Of a stretch of 64,000 bases of DNA, positions 13,601 to 26,883 are shown piece by piece; the first letter of the stretch is position 1, and every line of letters starts with the position of its first letter. The notes under the pieces are model-generated. The model saw only the letters and a list, made by a program, of their open reading frames with translations. It was not told where the DNA came from and ran no database searches. The DNA comes from Gordionus sp. m RMFG-2023 (taxonomy: Eukaryota; Nematomorpha; Gordioida; Chordodea; Parachordodidae). The position numbers and the translations under genes were made by a program. The stretch spans positions 52,532,569 through 52,596,568 of the forward strand of contig NC_088776.1 in assembly GCF_954871325.1 (NCBI RefSeq), read 5' to 3'.

Positions 13601-14769
13601 CTAAATTCAAAATTGGGTTTAGACTACCCAAGTCATTAGACTTAACAGGTTTAAAACCTCAGGGCACCATTATAATTTTAAATAATAAATATTCCATGCA
13701 TTAGAAGTATAGTTGGACATTTTGCTCTATTTTTTTAGCCGACTTAAAAAATATTTCTTTTTTTTTAAAAATGATATTTTTATTTTGTATAATCTCTCCA
13801 ATTCTACTATTTTATAAAAACAAATATATATTATATAACTTTGATAATATAAAAATGAGATAACTATAATAATAATATAAATAAATATTTAAATATCTTC
13901 CTTCTTTGGACACAGATAAATGATAAAATGTTTATATTTTTGGAACTTTTTTCATAAAAAGTAATATACGAATATAAAAATAAACTAACCTCAAAAAAAA
14001 TTATTAAATTATATATATTTTTTTAGTATAAATTTTAATTTTTACAGATATTTCAGGTACAACCTTTACAACATTTGCACCTGTTTAACAAATTATAATT
14101 TTTTGGGATTTTTTTTATAGAAAAATAAATAAATTATATATTATATAATTAAAAATAAAGAATAAAAATATAATACATTTTATGTCACCAACTATTAGAC
14201 AAATAATCATTTTTTTCTTTCTTCTTGGTTTTGAAAATAGATGAATTTATAAATTTTATGAAAAAAAGACCCATCTCCACTGTTCTCATTACTTATTATT
14301 ATTTAATAAAAAAAAAGATAATCTTTGGAAGAATATTTTGATTATTTTGAAAATATATAATATTGTTATTAAATTAATTAATTGCATAGGGCCATAGTTT
14401 TATTAATAAAAATATTAAAAATAAATTTCACCAAGTTAAATGCACAAAATATTTATTTTATTTTTGGGAAAGGGGGAGGAGAATGTTATATTATAATCCG
14501 TTTTTTTTATTCATTAAAAATAAGATAAAAAAATCGGTATATATTCTCGTTTATGGAGAAGGAAAAAATAAATAGCTAAATTTAGATAATAACAATTAGA
14601 TATATTTGTTATGAGTACTATATAATATCAATGAGGATATATGATTCTTATACTGAGATCCACGATTATATAAATGCTTTTAAAAATATAAATAACAAGA
14701 TTAATATTTTTAAATCTATATATTTTTTTTTAAATAAAGATATTCGAGGTGTGATTTCAACTATTCTAT
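10640..14769. other. Intergenic region between the ORP and Emi genes
   Basis: AT-rich. At about 10966-11065 there is a stretch (ATGGATCCCAAACTGTAACGA and following) resembling the end of the hAT element that starts at 45977, probably a solo end. No coding region could be supported. Confidence 0.5.
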
Positions 14770-17700
14770 TCATAGAAGTCGTTTAAGGTTTTTAACGCTA
14801 GTTTTGCTCCCAATTTTTGAGCGGCTAGTAAAGGATTCCCTGCTTTTAGCTGAATGTTTGCTTGTTGTTCCATTGGGTTTTGTCGATTTTGATGCTAAAT
14901 TATTACTACTACTATTAATACTATTATTATAATCATCCAAAATGGACATCTCTTCTTCCTTATAGGCAAGATTGGACATCGATAAACACGGGATAGATTT
15001 ATGGAATTCTAATTTGCATTTGGAACAAAATTGAAAGCCACAATGAGTAGATGTGCATACGCCCTTTTCCATGATCGGTTTGAATAAGGCTGGATAATGG
15101 CATTTGGGACAAGGAACAAAATTTTCGCAGTTTTTGAGGGTTTTGGCCTTCTAAAATTTTATTTGTAATTTATAAAATATAAAGATTTAATATGTTATCC
15201 TTAATTGATTTTAAAATATTAGACGAAAATGGATTTGAAACACTGATAATAGAAAGAAATAGATAGCCTTAGAGAGATAGGTATAAAAGCCTTAATTGAC
15301 ATTAAGAAAAAAAAGATCAAAATATTAAAAATGATCAGATGGCCAGAAAATTCATATAAAAAATTTTAACGGGCCTGGGCTTTTCATAAAACTTTAACGG
15401 GCCAGACTTGACTTTTCGCAAAATTTTATCCGGCTCAGCCAGGCAATTATGCAAAAGTTCTTAATAGGTCATAGCGGACCTAGGCTTTGAGGACTTCTAA
15501 TACCATAGAATAAGAACAATTCTATTTTGTGTGAATATTAATTAGTAAATTATTCAATTTGTTTAAAAAAATCAAATATAAAAATAATTCAGTATTCAAT
15601 TTTGAATAGGGCGTACTACAAAATCGATCCAATATTTAATTGATTTTACATATGTAAGCGTCAATGTGTTATTTTTTTTTAACTTTAAATTATTTTTTGA
15701 GCGTTTTTTTTAAACATAAAAATTTGATTTTACCGGAAATATAATCCAGCATGTTTAGAATACCTATCTTATGAATTGTAGATAATTTTATAGATAACCT
15801 TTGAGTCATTTACAATTTATATGAATAATCAATGTAAAAACTAATATAAATTATTTTAAGTTCAAAAGTTCATGATAAAATTATCTGAAATTTATAGGAT
15901 AGGTATTCCAAACTTGATGGGATGGAATATATTTCCGATATAATCAGATTTTTAAATTCAAAAAAATGCGCTCAAAAAATGATTTAAAGTTGAGAAAGGA
16001 GCATATTGCCGGAAAAAACACATTGACGCTAACAGATATACTTATATACCATCTTTGACCCAATGTAATTTTTTTTTTAAAATAGTAAACTGTAAACTAT
16101 AGGCTAAACAACGTAAAAATTTTTAGTTTCCCATGGCAAAGGTGCTATTTGATGCATTATTTATCATGAATAATTAAGTTTTTTTTTATTTTCCAAAAAG
16201 TAATCATCTCATTTAAAGTATGGTAAATGCTTATGGCAGAACATGACTCATCAAGTATTTTTAAACCCTTTTATCGCTTCAAATATATTACAATTTTATT
16301 TGCTTACTCTTTTAAATAAATCCATTTTTTTTTTCAAAAAAATATTAAATAAATATGCAAGATTAACTTTTATGTAAACTAGAAAATGTGATGCGATTTG
16401 CAAATGACATTAATTATTTAATTATACATGTTTAGATACCTTCAAAATGACAAGATTTTCAATTTATTCATATTACTAATATAAACACCGACAGAAATTA
16501 CCTAAACATTTATGGCTAGTTCACAAACATGTAAAGAAATCCTCATAAATATTTCACCAAATTTTTTTAATATAAGTTTGATGGAAATAAGAAATACGTG
16601 GCATAGCTTTGCTTATCCACAAATAGAGGGTGATATGTTTTTATTTTACCATGTATCCAAGGGTTCGAACCGCACCTGGATAAGAAAACCCGGGTTTTTG
16701 GGAAAAAAATTGGAACCCGAACCGAACCTGAACTCCGTTTATAAAATTTTCAAAACCACGAACCGAACCCGGGAATTTTATTTGAACTCGGATTCAACCG
16801 GGTTCAGTGTATTGTTTAAATTAATATAAGATATTTGTATAATTGTAAATACAAATATTAATAATTTACTTGACATTTTATAATATTTTCAAATTTCCAA
16901 TTAAGTGAAGTTTTAATAAATTTTAAACAACTTAATTCATTTACTCCATTTTTAAATTTTTTAAATTTATTCTCAAAGATTCCTATTGGATTGTTAATAA
17001 ATTTTAAACAATTGAATTCATTCGCCATTTATTTTTAATTTTTAACTTATTCTCAAAGATTATTAATTAGAGGAAAATGAAAGTGAACAAGTCAAAGTAA
17101 AAATTATTATATTGGATATTGTTAATTTAAAGAAATATGTCTAAATAAAAATTTTTAAATCTATACATGACTATGCTTTGTATATTTAACTATATTTTGC
17201 TTATAAATAAAATAAAAAATTAATTTTTTTTACCAAATTTATGTATAGTTTTTTAATTATGATATAAATATAGAATATTTGTTTTATCAATTCAAAAATT
17301 CTTAAACCCAGGCTGAACTTGGAACCAAACCAGGGTTCAAAAAATATTTCCTTGAACCGAACCCAAACTGAACTCACCTATTTTTTTAATCTTAAACCAA
17401 ACCCGGGCAAAAATTTTGCGGAGTTCCATCCCTGCATGTATCACATAATTATGATTCCCTTTATTTAGTGCTGTAAACGTTACTTTAAAAAAGAAGCTCG
17501 TTATTTGTTACTAGTTACGTCAAAAAAAGAAACGCTTTACCATTAATTGTTACCATATGAAAAAAGGAAAGAGCGCTATTCAGAAAGGAACGCTTACTCA
17601 TTACTTTAAAAATTTAATATTTTTACAAAAATTTCCTATATATAATATAAATAAATTATATAAAAATAATATACTATAAGATGAGATCTCTTTATAATAA

Positions 17701-20675
17701 TTTTTTTTTCCTACATATAATATAAATAAAATTATACAAAAATAATATATATGATAAGATATATTTATAAATATTTTAATAACCATTGATTTTCAAAATT
17801 TTGATCAGATAAACATGAGCTCAACACATCTTTCGCCATGCTAAATACATGTTCAACTAGCGCAGAGGGTGAGAGGGTTATATCATATTAAAAATTTTAA
17901 TTAGGGGAATTTAATAATTAAAGATTAATCCTTATAAAAAGCTTATTATATCATCTTCAAAAAAATCTACATTCAGATCCTCATCAAATTTTTTTTTATC
18001 TTTATCAGAAAATAATCTGGTATGTGTGTTATTTTTAAAGGAATAAAAGTTTGCTTTTTGTCAAAATCTTTTCTCAAACTGAAGTTTTCTACCTTTATTG
18101 AAGTAAATTTTATCCAGGGCTAATGTAATAACAGATGAATTATTGCTGATAGTATATATTTTTCTTTATATATGTGTTCTAATCTATTGAAGATAAAGAT
18201 TATCAAAATATAAATTGTAAACAATATTTCAACTATATACCTTTATCTATGTCTTGCAGGATTGCATTAATAAATTGCTTACAACTTAAAATTATTCAAA
18301 GCAATTTTTATAGGTTTTAATATTATAATAGTTTATGAGTGAGATATCCCAAAAGTTTTGAAATCGAAAGAGCCGTAGCAACAGTTTCCATAACATATAA
18401 AATCATATATTTACATATCATATTTTTTAATTAACATTAAACATACAATATATTTATCAGAGACCAGCAGAGGTACTATTTGCACAGTCCAGCCCAGATT
18501 TTTATTTTTAATTTTTTTTGGCCCAGCCTATTTTTTTATCTTGGCCCAGATTTTTAAAAAAAATGCAGGTCTCTGATATCTCTGATATATATGAATGACT
18601 TGTCATTATCTAAAAAACTCTGCAATTCTAATTTATCATAAGATTCGTTAAATTGGTTCTCCTTATTATTGATTTCATGGAGGTATAAAAAAGAGTTCCA
18701 TATTGTTATAACCAAATATTTTCCCATTTTTTCCTTAAAAATGGCTTCATAGTTTCAAGACTGTTCATGTTTATTCCTCAATTGAGGAAATATTTGAGTT
18801 GGTACATAATTTTACAAAGTGTAAATTTTTAATACCCTTAATTTTTATAGGTAAATGATTCATATTGGGGCCAGAGCAAATTGAATCATCTTCATTTGAA
18901 GAAGTACAATTGTCATAATATTCTTTATAATTAATTATAATATTAGAAAATAAGAATATAAATTAACATATCTTGATTAATTCAATATTAATTAGAAAAA
19001 TAATCTTGACTGAAAATTAACAACAAAATTTTATAATAAAAATGAAGGAATTTGGTGGTTGATCTGACTTAAAACCTTGGAATAAATTTTTTATAAAAAA
19101 ATAGAAATAACTTATAATATAATAAAATGTTTTTCTCATATTTTTTGAGAAAAAATTTAAAGTAACAAATAACGTTTTGCATTACCATTATTAAAAAAAA
19201 GAAACACATTAAGGTTACTATTAACCTTTAGAAGAAGGTAACGAAAGCAATTCCTACTCTTCAAAAAAGGTAACGATGTTACTTTACAGCACTACTTTTA
19301 CTCACTTATTATTATTAGGAAAATATTTTTAAAATAAAAAAATCATGTAATCATATATACAATCATAGAATAACTAATAACAAAGTTATATCAGATCAGA
19401 TGACTTTTATTTGAAAATATCAGATGATATTTAATGTAGTGACAGACCTAATAATTATATATACAATCATATATTGGATTAATATGGTTTTTCTTAAAAT
19501 ATTGTTCTAATTTTTCAAAAAATTGTAAATATCAATGTGATCCAATAATATTGTCATGGCCCAATTTTTTTTTAAACTTCATCATATCATATCAGTAAAT
19601 ATTCAAATAAAGTATCCCATGACCAAAAAAAAAAAAAAATTAGTAAAATCATTCTTTTTTTTATATATTAGCTATTGGCTGATTTTTAAATTTTTTGAAA
19701 TATAGTTTATCTAAAATGTTTACAATCATCCTTACTTCACAAAATCATCCAAAATATTTTTTATAACACATTTATAAACATATGTAACACATATTTACTT
19801 TGATATAAATGTCCAATTTTGAGGGTTGATAATTTTTATTGACTTCTGCAAAGGGAATTTTTGGCAAAATATTTAATTGTTTTTCTAGGTTTTTTAAAGG
19901 TTTTCTTTGCTCCATATATTTGTGCTTAATATTATTGATATTTTCCTATAAATATATTATATTAATTTTTTAATAGTAAATTTAGGACATGTTTATAATT
20001 TAAAAGTTATAAAATTTTGAAGATTTTTCAACATATTTAGGTCATAGTAGCCTAAAAAAAGAAATTATGTGTACTTTCTGTTCCTGATTTTTATGAAAAT
20101 TGTTATATTTCTGTAGCCCTTTCTTATATTTGTTTGAATTCTGGACTAAATGACACCACAGTTTACTAACTAAGCATATTCTAATTAAAAACATTCAAAT
20201 ATATATACATTAAATAGTATTTTAAACTTGCAAAATGAAGGATACTGGATAGTAGCTAAAGTTTGATCAATCAACATGTAGCAATTGATTGCATAAAATT
20301 CTTTAAAATAATCTATTTTTTCTCTTCCCATCTTTTTCCCAATTATCAATTCAATTGGAAATTTGTGAATTTCATTTAGCTGTTGATGCATCCATGATTC
20401 AATAGTTTTGTCAGATTGAAGGATCATGGATGATGGTGAAAATACTAGATATTAAGCATATATATAATAAAAATGTATTTAAATTAACTTATATCTGAGC
20501 TAGGTGTTCCTGGATGATTTTCATTGTCAGGTGAAGGTTTTGTGCATTCAATAAATGAGGAAGAATAGCCACTTTCATTGGGATATTCATGATTATGAGG
20601 TGTGCTATTATATAGAGGTTTCGAAATAATTAAATTTAGTGTATTATTATATTTGCTATTTGAATGGGAATTCAT
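14770..20675 (-). CDS. FBXO5: Emi1/Emi2-type APC/C inhibitor (F-box protein with zinc-binding region)
   Basis: Inhibitor of the anaphase-promoting complex in the cell cycle (Emi1) or oocyte meiosis (Emi2), by family. Four exons read on the minus strand: 20675-20489, 20444-20246, 20180-20075 and 15150-14770; phases join throughout (1, 2, 0) to give about 290 residues. Exon 1 starts at ATG and has NESGYSSSF, resembling the DSGYSS beta-TrCP degron of Emi1. Exon 2 has IGKKMGREKIDYFKEF, matching the family's conserved segment before the F-box. Exon 3 completes the F-box (CLVSKLWCHLVQ). Exon 4 has the zinc-binding region: C-x2-C (CPKC), 14 residues, C-x4-C-x4-C-x2-C-x4-H-x4-C. The tail ends KIGSKTSVKNLKRLL, like the RL tail that docks on the APC/C. 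FBXO5 and FBXO43 cannot be separated here. Intron 3 (4.9 kb) is packed with transposons. It is short compared with vertebrate members. Confidence 0.9.
15370..15490. repeat. Short GC-richer repeat patch, probably a worn MITE
   Basis: Three imperfect copies of a unit containing TTTTCATAAAACTTTAACGG and GGGCC-type words. It lies in intron 3 of the Emi gene. Termini were not resolved. Confidence 0.35.
15656..16031. mobile_element. 376-bp palindromic MITE with about 150-bp inverted repeats
   Basis: The left arm starting AGCGTCAATGTGTT is repeated inverted on the right (CACATTGACGCT), with shared internal words (TTTAAAT..TTTTTTGAGCG, GGAATACCTATC, AGATAATTTTAT). Flanks ACATATGT and ACAGATAT match at 6 of 8 positions. 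It lies in intron 3 of the Emi gene. Confidence 0.75.
16658..17434. mobile_element. 777-bp non-autonomous hAT element
   Basis: Exact 8-bp duplication CATGTATC on both sides (16650-16657, 17435-17442). Ends CAAGGGTTCGAACC and CAGGGATGGAACTCC (inverse) are followed by subterminal GGTTC/GAACC repeats at both sides. The interior is AT-rich and has no transposase. It lies in intron 3 of the Emi gene. Confidence 0.88.
17466..19294 (-). mobile_element. hAT element with decayed transposase
   Basis: Ends TAGTGCTGTAAACGTTAC and the inverse TAGTGCTGTAAAGTAAC. Flanks CCTTTATT and CTTTTACT match at 6 of 8. On the minus strand, near 17875-17790, the hAT dimerisation motif is readable (SPSALVEHVFSMAKDVLS, then LSDQNFE). 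The rest of the transposase is decayed. A smaller element sits inside it (18458-18575). It lies in intron 3 of the Emi gene. Confidence 0.8.
18458..18575. mobile_element. 118-bp MITE nested in the 17466 hAT element
   Basis: Ends CAGAGACCAGCAGAGG and the inverse CAGAGACCTGC resemble the ends of the autonomous element at 40288-43494. Internal GGCCCAG words recur. Flanks ATATTTAT and ATATCTCT match at 6 of 8. Confidence 0.65.
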
Positions 20676-22669
20676 GTCTATCTATTTCATAATCTACAAA
20701 AAATAATTCTAAAATAAATTTAAATTTGGCGCTTCATATAACTCCTTGAAAAACAAATCTATTTGAACAAAAATAATAGTTAACAAAAAATATATAAAAT
20801 CATAACATGTTGTTGTTATATAAAAAAATCAGGAATATATTGCGAAAGGGTCTCAAGAGGTCTAGTCTCTGGAGGGCTAAGCTGTCCTCGCCTCTTTATT
20901 GATTTTTTAGCCCTTTCTAAACTTTATGGATAGGTTGAACCTTTTCCCCTATTGTATTTAAATCCCTGATCACTTTAACATTATTATAAAAATTTAAATT
21001 TCTAATAAAAAGCTCAATTTTAACTGTGAGCCAACTATAAAAGTTTAATCCGATAAATAAATATACTATCGTCTCAAGACTTAGAGAATTTTTTTCGACT
21101 GTGTGTATTTTGCCGAGCTAATATCACTAAATCAATCTCTTAAATGTTATATAAGAATTTTAAATTTTTAAATAGGTAGTGTTTGGATAAATTTTTTATG
21201 AAAAAAATAATAAATTGAGATATTTTTCATCAGCTTCTATAAATAAATACATCATTAGTGATATTTTAACAATTAAAATATTTTCTAGGCCTAGTCTAGG
21301 AGAGGAAATATATTGAAAGCAAACCCCCTTCAAAATCTAACCTACCCGGTGGAAGAGGGGGAAGTGGGGAAGGGGGAAGGGGGTAGAACAATTTGCCAAA
21401 TATTTCTTGAGAGGGATAAGTGTCGCCTTTAAGGTGTGGAGTAGGATAAATTTATGAAATAAATAAATATACTATCATCTTAAGACTTAGATAATTTTTT
21501 TCTAACTGTGTGTATTTTGCCGAGCTAATATCACTAAATCAATCTCTTAAATGTTTATATAAGAATTTAAAATTTTTAAATAGGTAGTGTTAGGACAAAT
21601 TTATTATGAAAAAATAATAAATTGAGATATTTTTCATCAGCTTCTATAATTAAATACATCATTAGTGATATGCTAACAATTAAAATATTTTCTAGGCAGA
21701 GTCTACAGGAAAGGAAATATATTGGAAGCAAACCCCCTTTAAAATCTAACCTACTCGGGGTCTAGATTACCCGTGGGAGGAGGGGGGGGGGGGGTAGAAC
21801 AATTTGCATCAAATTTCTCTTGAAAGGGATAAGTGTCGCCTTTAAGGTGTGGAGTAGGATAAGTTATCTAATAAATTTTTATATGAAATTGGACAAAATA
21901 TATTGCTATATTAATACTTTTATAATTGACCTATCATTATACAATGATATCGCTGATCATTGACGTTATTTTCGAAATAAGACTTTCTACTATCTCTATA
22001 AATGTAATCTAAAAGGGTTAGACATTCTCAGCAAATTCATAATAGTGGTAAACAATATGTTATAAAAATGCATAGATTGTAAATGATGGGGTTTTAAATT
22101 AAATTCATGATCTAAAATTTAACTCTTATCGGGGTTAAGACCACGGGCACGAACAATGAGGGGGGGGTGTATTATGGCCAATGGTAAGGGGGTGGGCTGT
22201 TGTACCCGGTTTCACAGGATGTCTCGTTATTGTTAGGGATACTAAAATGTAACAAATTAATTTTAATTAATGGAAAATTCCCTTTTTATGCAATTATATC
22301 CTATATTTTAAAACCGAGATGCATGACGCCGTAACATACAACTGTGTGAATGCGGCTTTTCATTTCTAATATGAAATATGAAACGGATTTCTTCGCACTG
22401 CTAAGTATGGTTTTCTTCTAATTTATTCTACCGGACGGTTCGAGACCGAACTAGAGTAATAATGTGGATTAGCTTTTTTAATTAGCATAAAAATATAATC
22501 CAAAACTAATTAATACAATTTGGCTATTAATTAAATTATAATAAAAAGAAGAAGAAAATAATTTCTACAAAAATTAAATAATTAAATTTTGCGATTTCGC
22601 TTGCTTTTTATGATTTATTTATTTTTGCCTTTATTTTAGTTGTTTATAGGATTTTTTTAAATTTTAGCG
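20676..22669. other. Region upstream of the Emi gene; no gene seen
   Basis: Should contain the Emi promoter, but no clear motif is visible. It holds the tandem duplication described separately; the rest is AT-rich with G-runs near 21780 and 22160. Confidence 0.5.
21052..21862 (+). repeat. Tandem duplication of a 406-bp unit
   Basis: Two direct copies with a 406-base period (for example ATATACTATC at 21061 and 21467; GTGTGGAGTAGGATAA near 21434 and 21847). Copies differ by scattered substitutions and by the length of an internal G-rich run. Confidence 0.85.
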
Positions 22670-25600
22670 TAGGGCTGTAGCCTCGGGGGAAAATCCTAAG
22701 GGACCAGACCTCCCCCCCCCCAAAAAAAAAATTGTCCACAAAATGGCCCCCATAATTTTTTCCGCCCCCCCCCCCCCCAATTTAAAAAAAATTTTGTAAT
22801 TGATTATTTTTATATTTTGAAAATAAATTTTAAATATTTATTCAATAAACATGTCTTGTTTGTAAATTTCTTTCTATCCTGTTTTATTTTTAATAAATCA
22901 TCATTCATTTATATTTTATCATTTTCATGTGTGTTTGTATATAACATAATATAGGAGCTTAATTATAAGGTTTAAATTGTACTTATTTCAATAATAATTA
23001 TTTTATTTATTATGGTTCAATCACAATATTATTATCTTTTGAAAGTCTCTGATATAGATCTGGGTGAAAATCATAAAAAACTGGAATTTTCTGAAGCTAA
23101 TCAAGTGGTTACTCAAGGCTTGATATATATAATATCAAATCTAAGGAAACAGAATATACCGATCCGTAAATATTTCTTAAAATAGAAAAGGTTCTTATTA
23201 AATTTTAATAAAATTTGGTAATTATTATGCAGTGTAGCTAAATAGCTTGATTTGGGTCGATTTTTAAAAATTGTCCGATTAAGATCTTAGACAAAATAAT
23301 ATTATTTAAGCCCGATATAACCAGTTATTTAAAACAGCGGCGAATATTCTAGCATTATAAAGAAAATAGTGAGATGCCAACAATTTTGGTAAGCCAACAA
23401 ATTAACCATAATCTTTATGATCTTAAATCAAGATTTCATGATATTTCTTAACATACAGGAGCTACCTTTCCGTGGGACTGGTTCAACAAAAATTACGGAT
23501 GCTGCAAATGTGTAAAACATAATTTATTCTTTCTGGACTATTTATAGCAATGTTTTCATACACCACCCAAAAAGATCCTGTATTAAATAAAATTACGAAA
23601 TTTATTTACAAAAATATGCGATATCACCCAGATTCAAAACGATATAATATCTATTATGGTAGATTTAATGCTTGATTATATTTCAGATAAATATAGTAAA
23701 AGTGAGATGCCTTTTTTTTGTCTTAAGGCTGATGTGACAAAAGATTCATCAGGTTGTGAAAACCTGAGCAATTATTTATATTTTTTTAGGAGAAGTCCAA
23801 GAAAATTTAATAGGACTTTTAATTTACAGTGTCTTTCTGCTGAAAGCATTACAAATTGCATTTTAAAGCAACTTAATGAGTTAAATATTAATTCAACGAT
23901 TATGATAAACCAGGCATAAGGTGGTGCCAACGTTATGTTTGGCCGAAATGGAGGAGTGCAAACCCTACTTCAAAAAATAATTAATAAAAAAGTTCCTTTT
24001 ATACATCGCTATAACCACATGTTGCATCTTGTGGTTCCAAATTGGTATAATAAATTGTTTTCATTTCTAATTTTTTTTAATTTATTCAATGCATTGCATA
24101 ATTTTTTTAGGCGGTTTAACGTATCCTGTATATATGCACATACACTTAAGAGACTTTTACACCAGAGGTAAACTGGTCATTTAGAAACATATCTCATCAT
24201 TTATGTTAATTTCGAGGCTATTTATGAAGTATTAGTTTTCTTTTCTTATGGAACTCTTAATTCAGAGGTTTCCACTCATGATTCTATCGAAGCTTCTGGT
24301 TTTTTATCAATAAGTTAATATAAATTACGTTATATTAGCCATTATAATTAATGAGATATTAATAACAATAGATCCACTATATAAGTATATACAGTCTGAA
24401 GGTACTTATAAAGTGGATGCTAAAAATTGTTTTGATTCCACGATAAATATATTTAAAAAATATAAGCAATAATTTCATTGATATGATTAGAATAATGGCT
24501 GAAAAACCTTTAGCAAAATGTAATCTCACTCCCCACAAATCATCAAGCGTATGTAAAACGCCTATAAATTTCCAAGATTTTTTAGTCGAAACCAAATTAA
24601 AATTTGATTTACGAAAAAGACTCCAATTGGAGTTCTTTAAAATGGAATTATTATAAAATTATTGATTACTTTGTTGATAATTTTTTAGATAGATTTACAC
24701 AAGATGTTTATAATTTTATATCAAGTTTTAATACATTGTCCCATTTTGATAGTGATTATTTTATATCGGAAAAAATGGCCCGATTAGAATAATTATTAAA
24801 CTTAAATATGAAAACTTTACATAGCTAAAGGATTATTATAACTGCAGAAGTTAATGAAACACAAAATTTTGAAAATATCATAAATATTACATATAAAAAA
24901 AATATCTTCAGTCATTTAAAGAATTGTAAAAATGCTACTCAGCAGCCATCATCATTGGGGTACCAACAACCTCTTGGGTGGCTTCTTTCTCTATAATAAA
25001 GAGAGTTCTATCGTGCACTAGAGGATCGATTAAAGATCAAAATAAGCAAAATTTAGTATTGATGGCTTATGAATTAATACAAAATTTATCCTTTAATTCA
25101 TTTATGTTAAAATTTAAAAATAAAAACCGTCGTATTCAGTGCGTATCCAGGATTTTCTTATGGGGGGGGGGGGGAGGGTTGGAAGCTTAGCCCCCAAACT
25201 TTCTTAGCTGGCCTTCGACCGGGTTTTATGTTTTAGCTTTTCTATTAAATTATTTATAATTTAATAATAATTATATATCTATTTTTAACTTTTATTTACT
25301 AATTTGTGCATATCGATATTACAAGCCTATTTTTTATTATTTTAAGTTAAGTATGTTATATATAATAAAGTTTATTTAAATGTAAAGTTGAAATAAAGTT
25401 TAATGTCATTTTATTTTAAAATTTGCTTTAAAAAATAGCCTCGGCTTAAATTTTCTACAATATAAGTGTTGTAGCTGTTGAAAAAATGAAGAAATAAATT
25501 TAATATAATACATCAAATGTCAGTTATTTTCTGACAGGGGAATTAAGTTTTCCTTGGTGGGAAGGGAAAAACATGATCATCACGTGTGTTGGTGAAGAAC

Positions 25601-25954
25601 AATGGAGCTTTCTTTAGGTGTCTTTTGGGGTGAAGAATATATGGAAGCTGGATAGTTTATGATAATTATTATTATATTTGATAACTGTTTTATATTACTT
25701 AATAGTTTATAATCTTTAGATATTTTTATGAATAAATATGACGTCTTCTTTAATGTTGCCAGTGACCTAAGGATTTACTTAGGGATTGATGAGGAACACA
25801 AGGCAATGTAAAGGATAAGAAAGGTAAGACCAGTAAATATTTCATGTTAAAGATATAAATTAATTTATAAAAATGATAGCTATGTTTGTATATTTTTAGG
25901 CTAGGTTAAGGAATAAGAAATATTATGATGAATAATTCATTTTTATTAATGTTT

Positions 25955-26212
25955 GTATATTATTAATGTGGTCAGTAAGGTAGTTTCATAAATTGAACTA
26001 CATTTGAAATAAAGGTTTATATATTATTAATATGGTGGGTAAGGTAGTTTCATAAAGTGAACTGCATTTGAAATAAAGGTTTATATATTATTAATGTGGT
26101 GGGTAAGGTAGTTTCATAAAGTGAACTACATTTGAAATAAAGGTTTATATATTATTAATATGGTGGGTAAGGTAGTTTCATAAATTGAACTACATTTGAA
26201 ATAAAGTTTAAG
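25955..26212 (+). repeat. Tandem repeat, 4 copies of a 64-bp unit
   Basis: The unit contains TATTATTAATATGGTGGGTA, AGGTAGTTTCATAAAGTGAAC and ACATTTGAAATAAA; copies differ at a few positions. It lies inside the long-TIR element. Confidence 0.88.
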
Positions 26213-26617
26213 GGTGAGTGGGTTACATAATATGTTACATATTGGTGGTTTAATTGGAATTAAACGGATAAAATATTTGGTGAATGATAAGTATATATGG
26301 GATATATATTTGAATGTAAAATAAATGTTATTATAATACGAAAAGTGATGCATGTACAGAACCTGGAGATTCAAGAGTTATTCGTTATAAAAAGGTAAGA
26401 ACCATTTTTTTCATGTAATTTTGAATTTTACTGTGAAACCACAACACAAGTACTAAAAACTATATAGGGGTAAGTGAAATTAAGAGGTGAGTTTAAGGGT
26501 TTCTATAATTTTATCTTAAATATTTAGCTTACAAAGCTTAAGATAGAAAGTATGTAATGAGTATTAGGATTGAAAATTAAAATAAAATGATTAATTATTG
26601 GTTAATGATATTTGATT

Positions 26618-26706
26618 CATTTTGGGCCATTTAAGACAATAATATTTGTGGTATTAGATGTTTTCATTTTGGCCATTTAAGACAATAATATTTGTGGTAT
26701 TATATG
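26618..26706 (+). repeat. Direct duplication of a 47-bp unit
   Basis: Two adjacent copies of GGCCATTTAAGACAATAATA followed by TTTGTGGTATTA. It lies inside the long-TIR element. Confidence 0.75.
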
Positions 26707-26883
26707 TCTAGATGTATCTTTTACATCCAATGTTTGACAATAAGTAATGTCTTATTATTTGGTACACCTTAAGACTCATTGAATGGTGTTATAGGTATTC
26801 CGTCATAGGAAGATAAGACCTCAAGATCAGCAGGACAGAAAGGATTGCTAAATATTTAAATATTTGAAATTTATGAATATATA

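Noticed and set aside
16661-16680. GGTTCGAACC word reminiscent of a tRNA T-arm
   Set aside because: It is the terminus of a hAT element repeated in its subterminal region; no tRNA fold around it.
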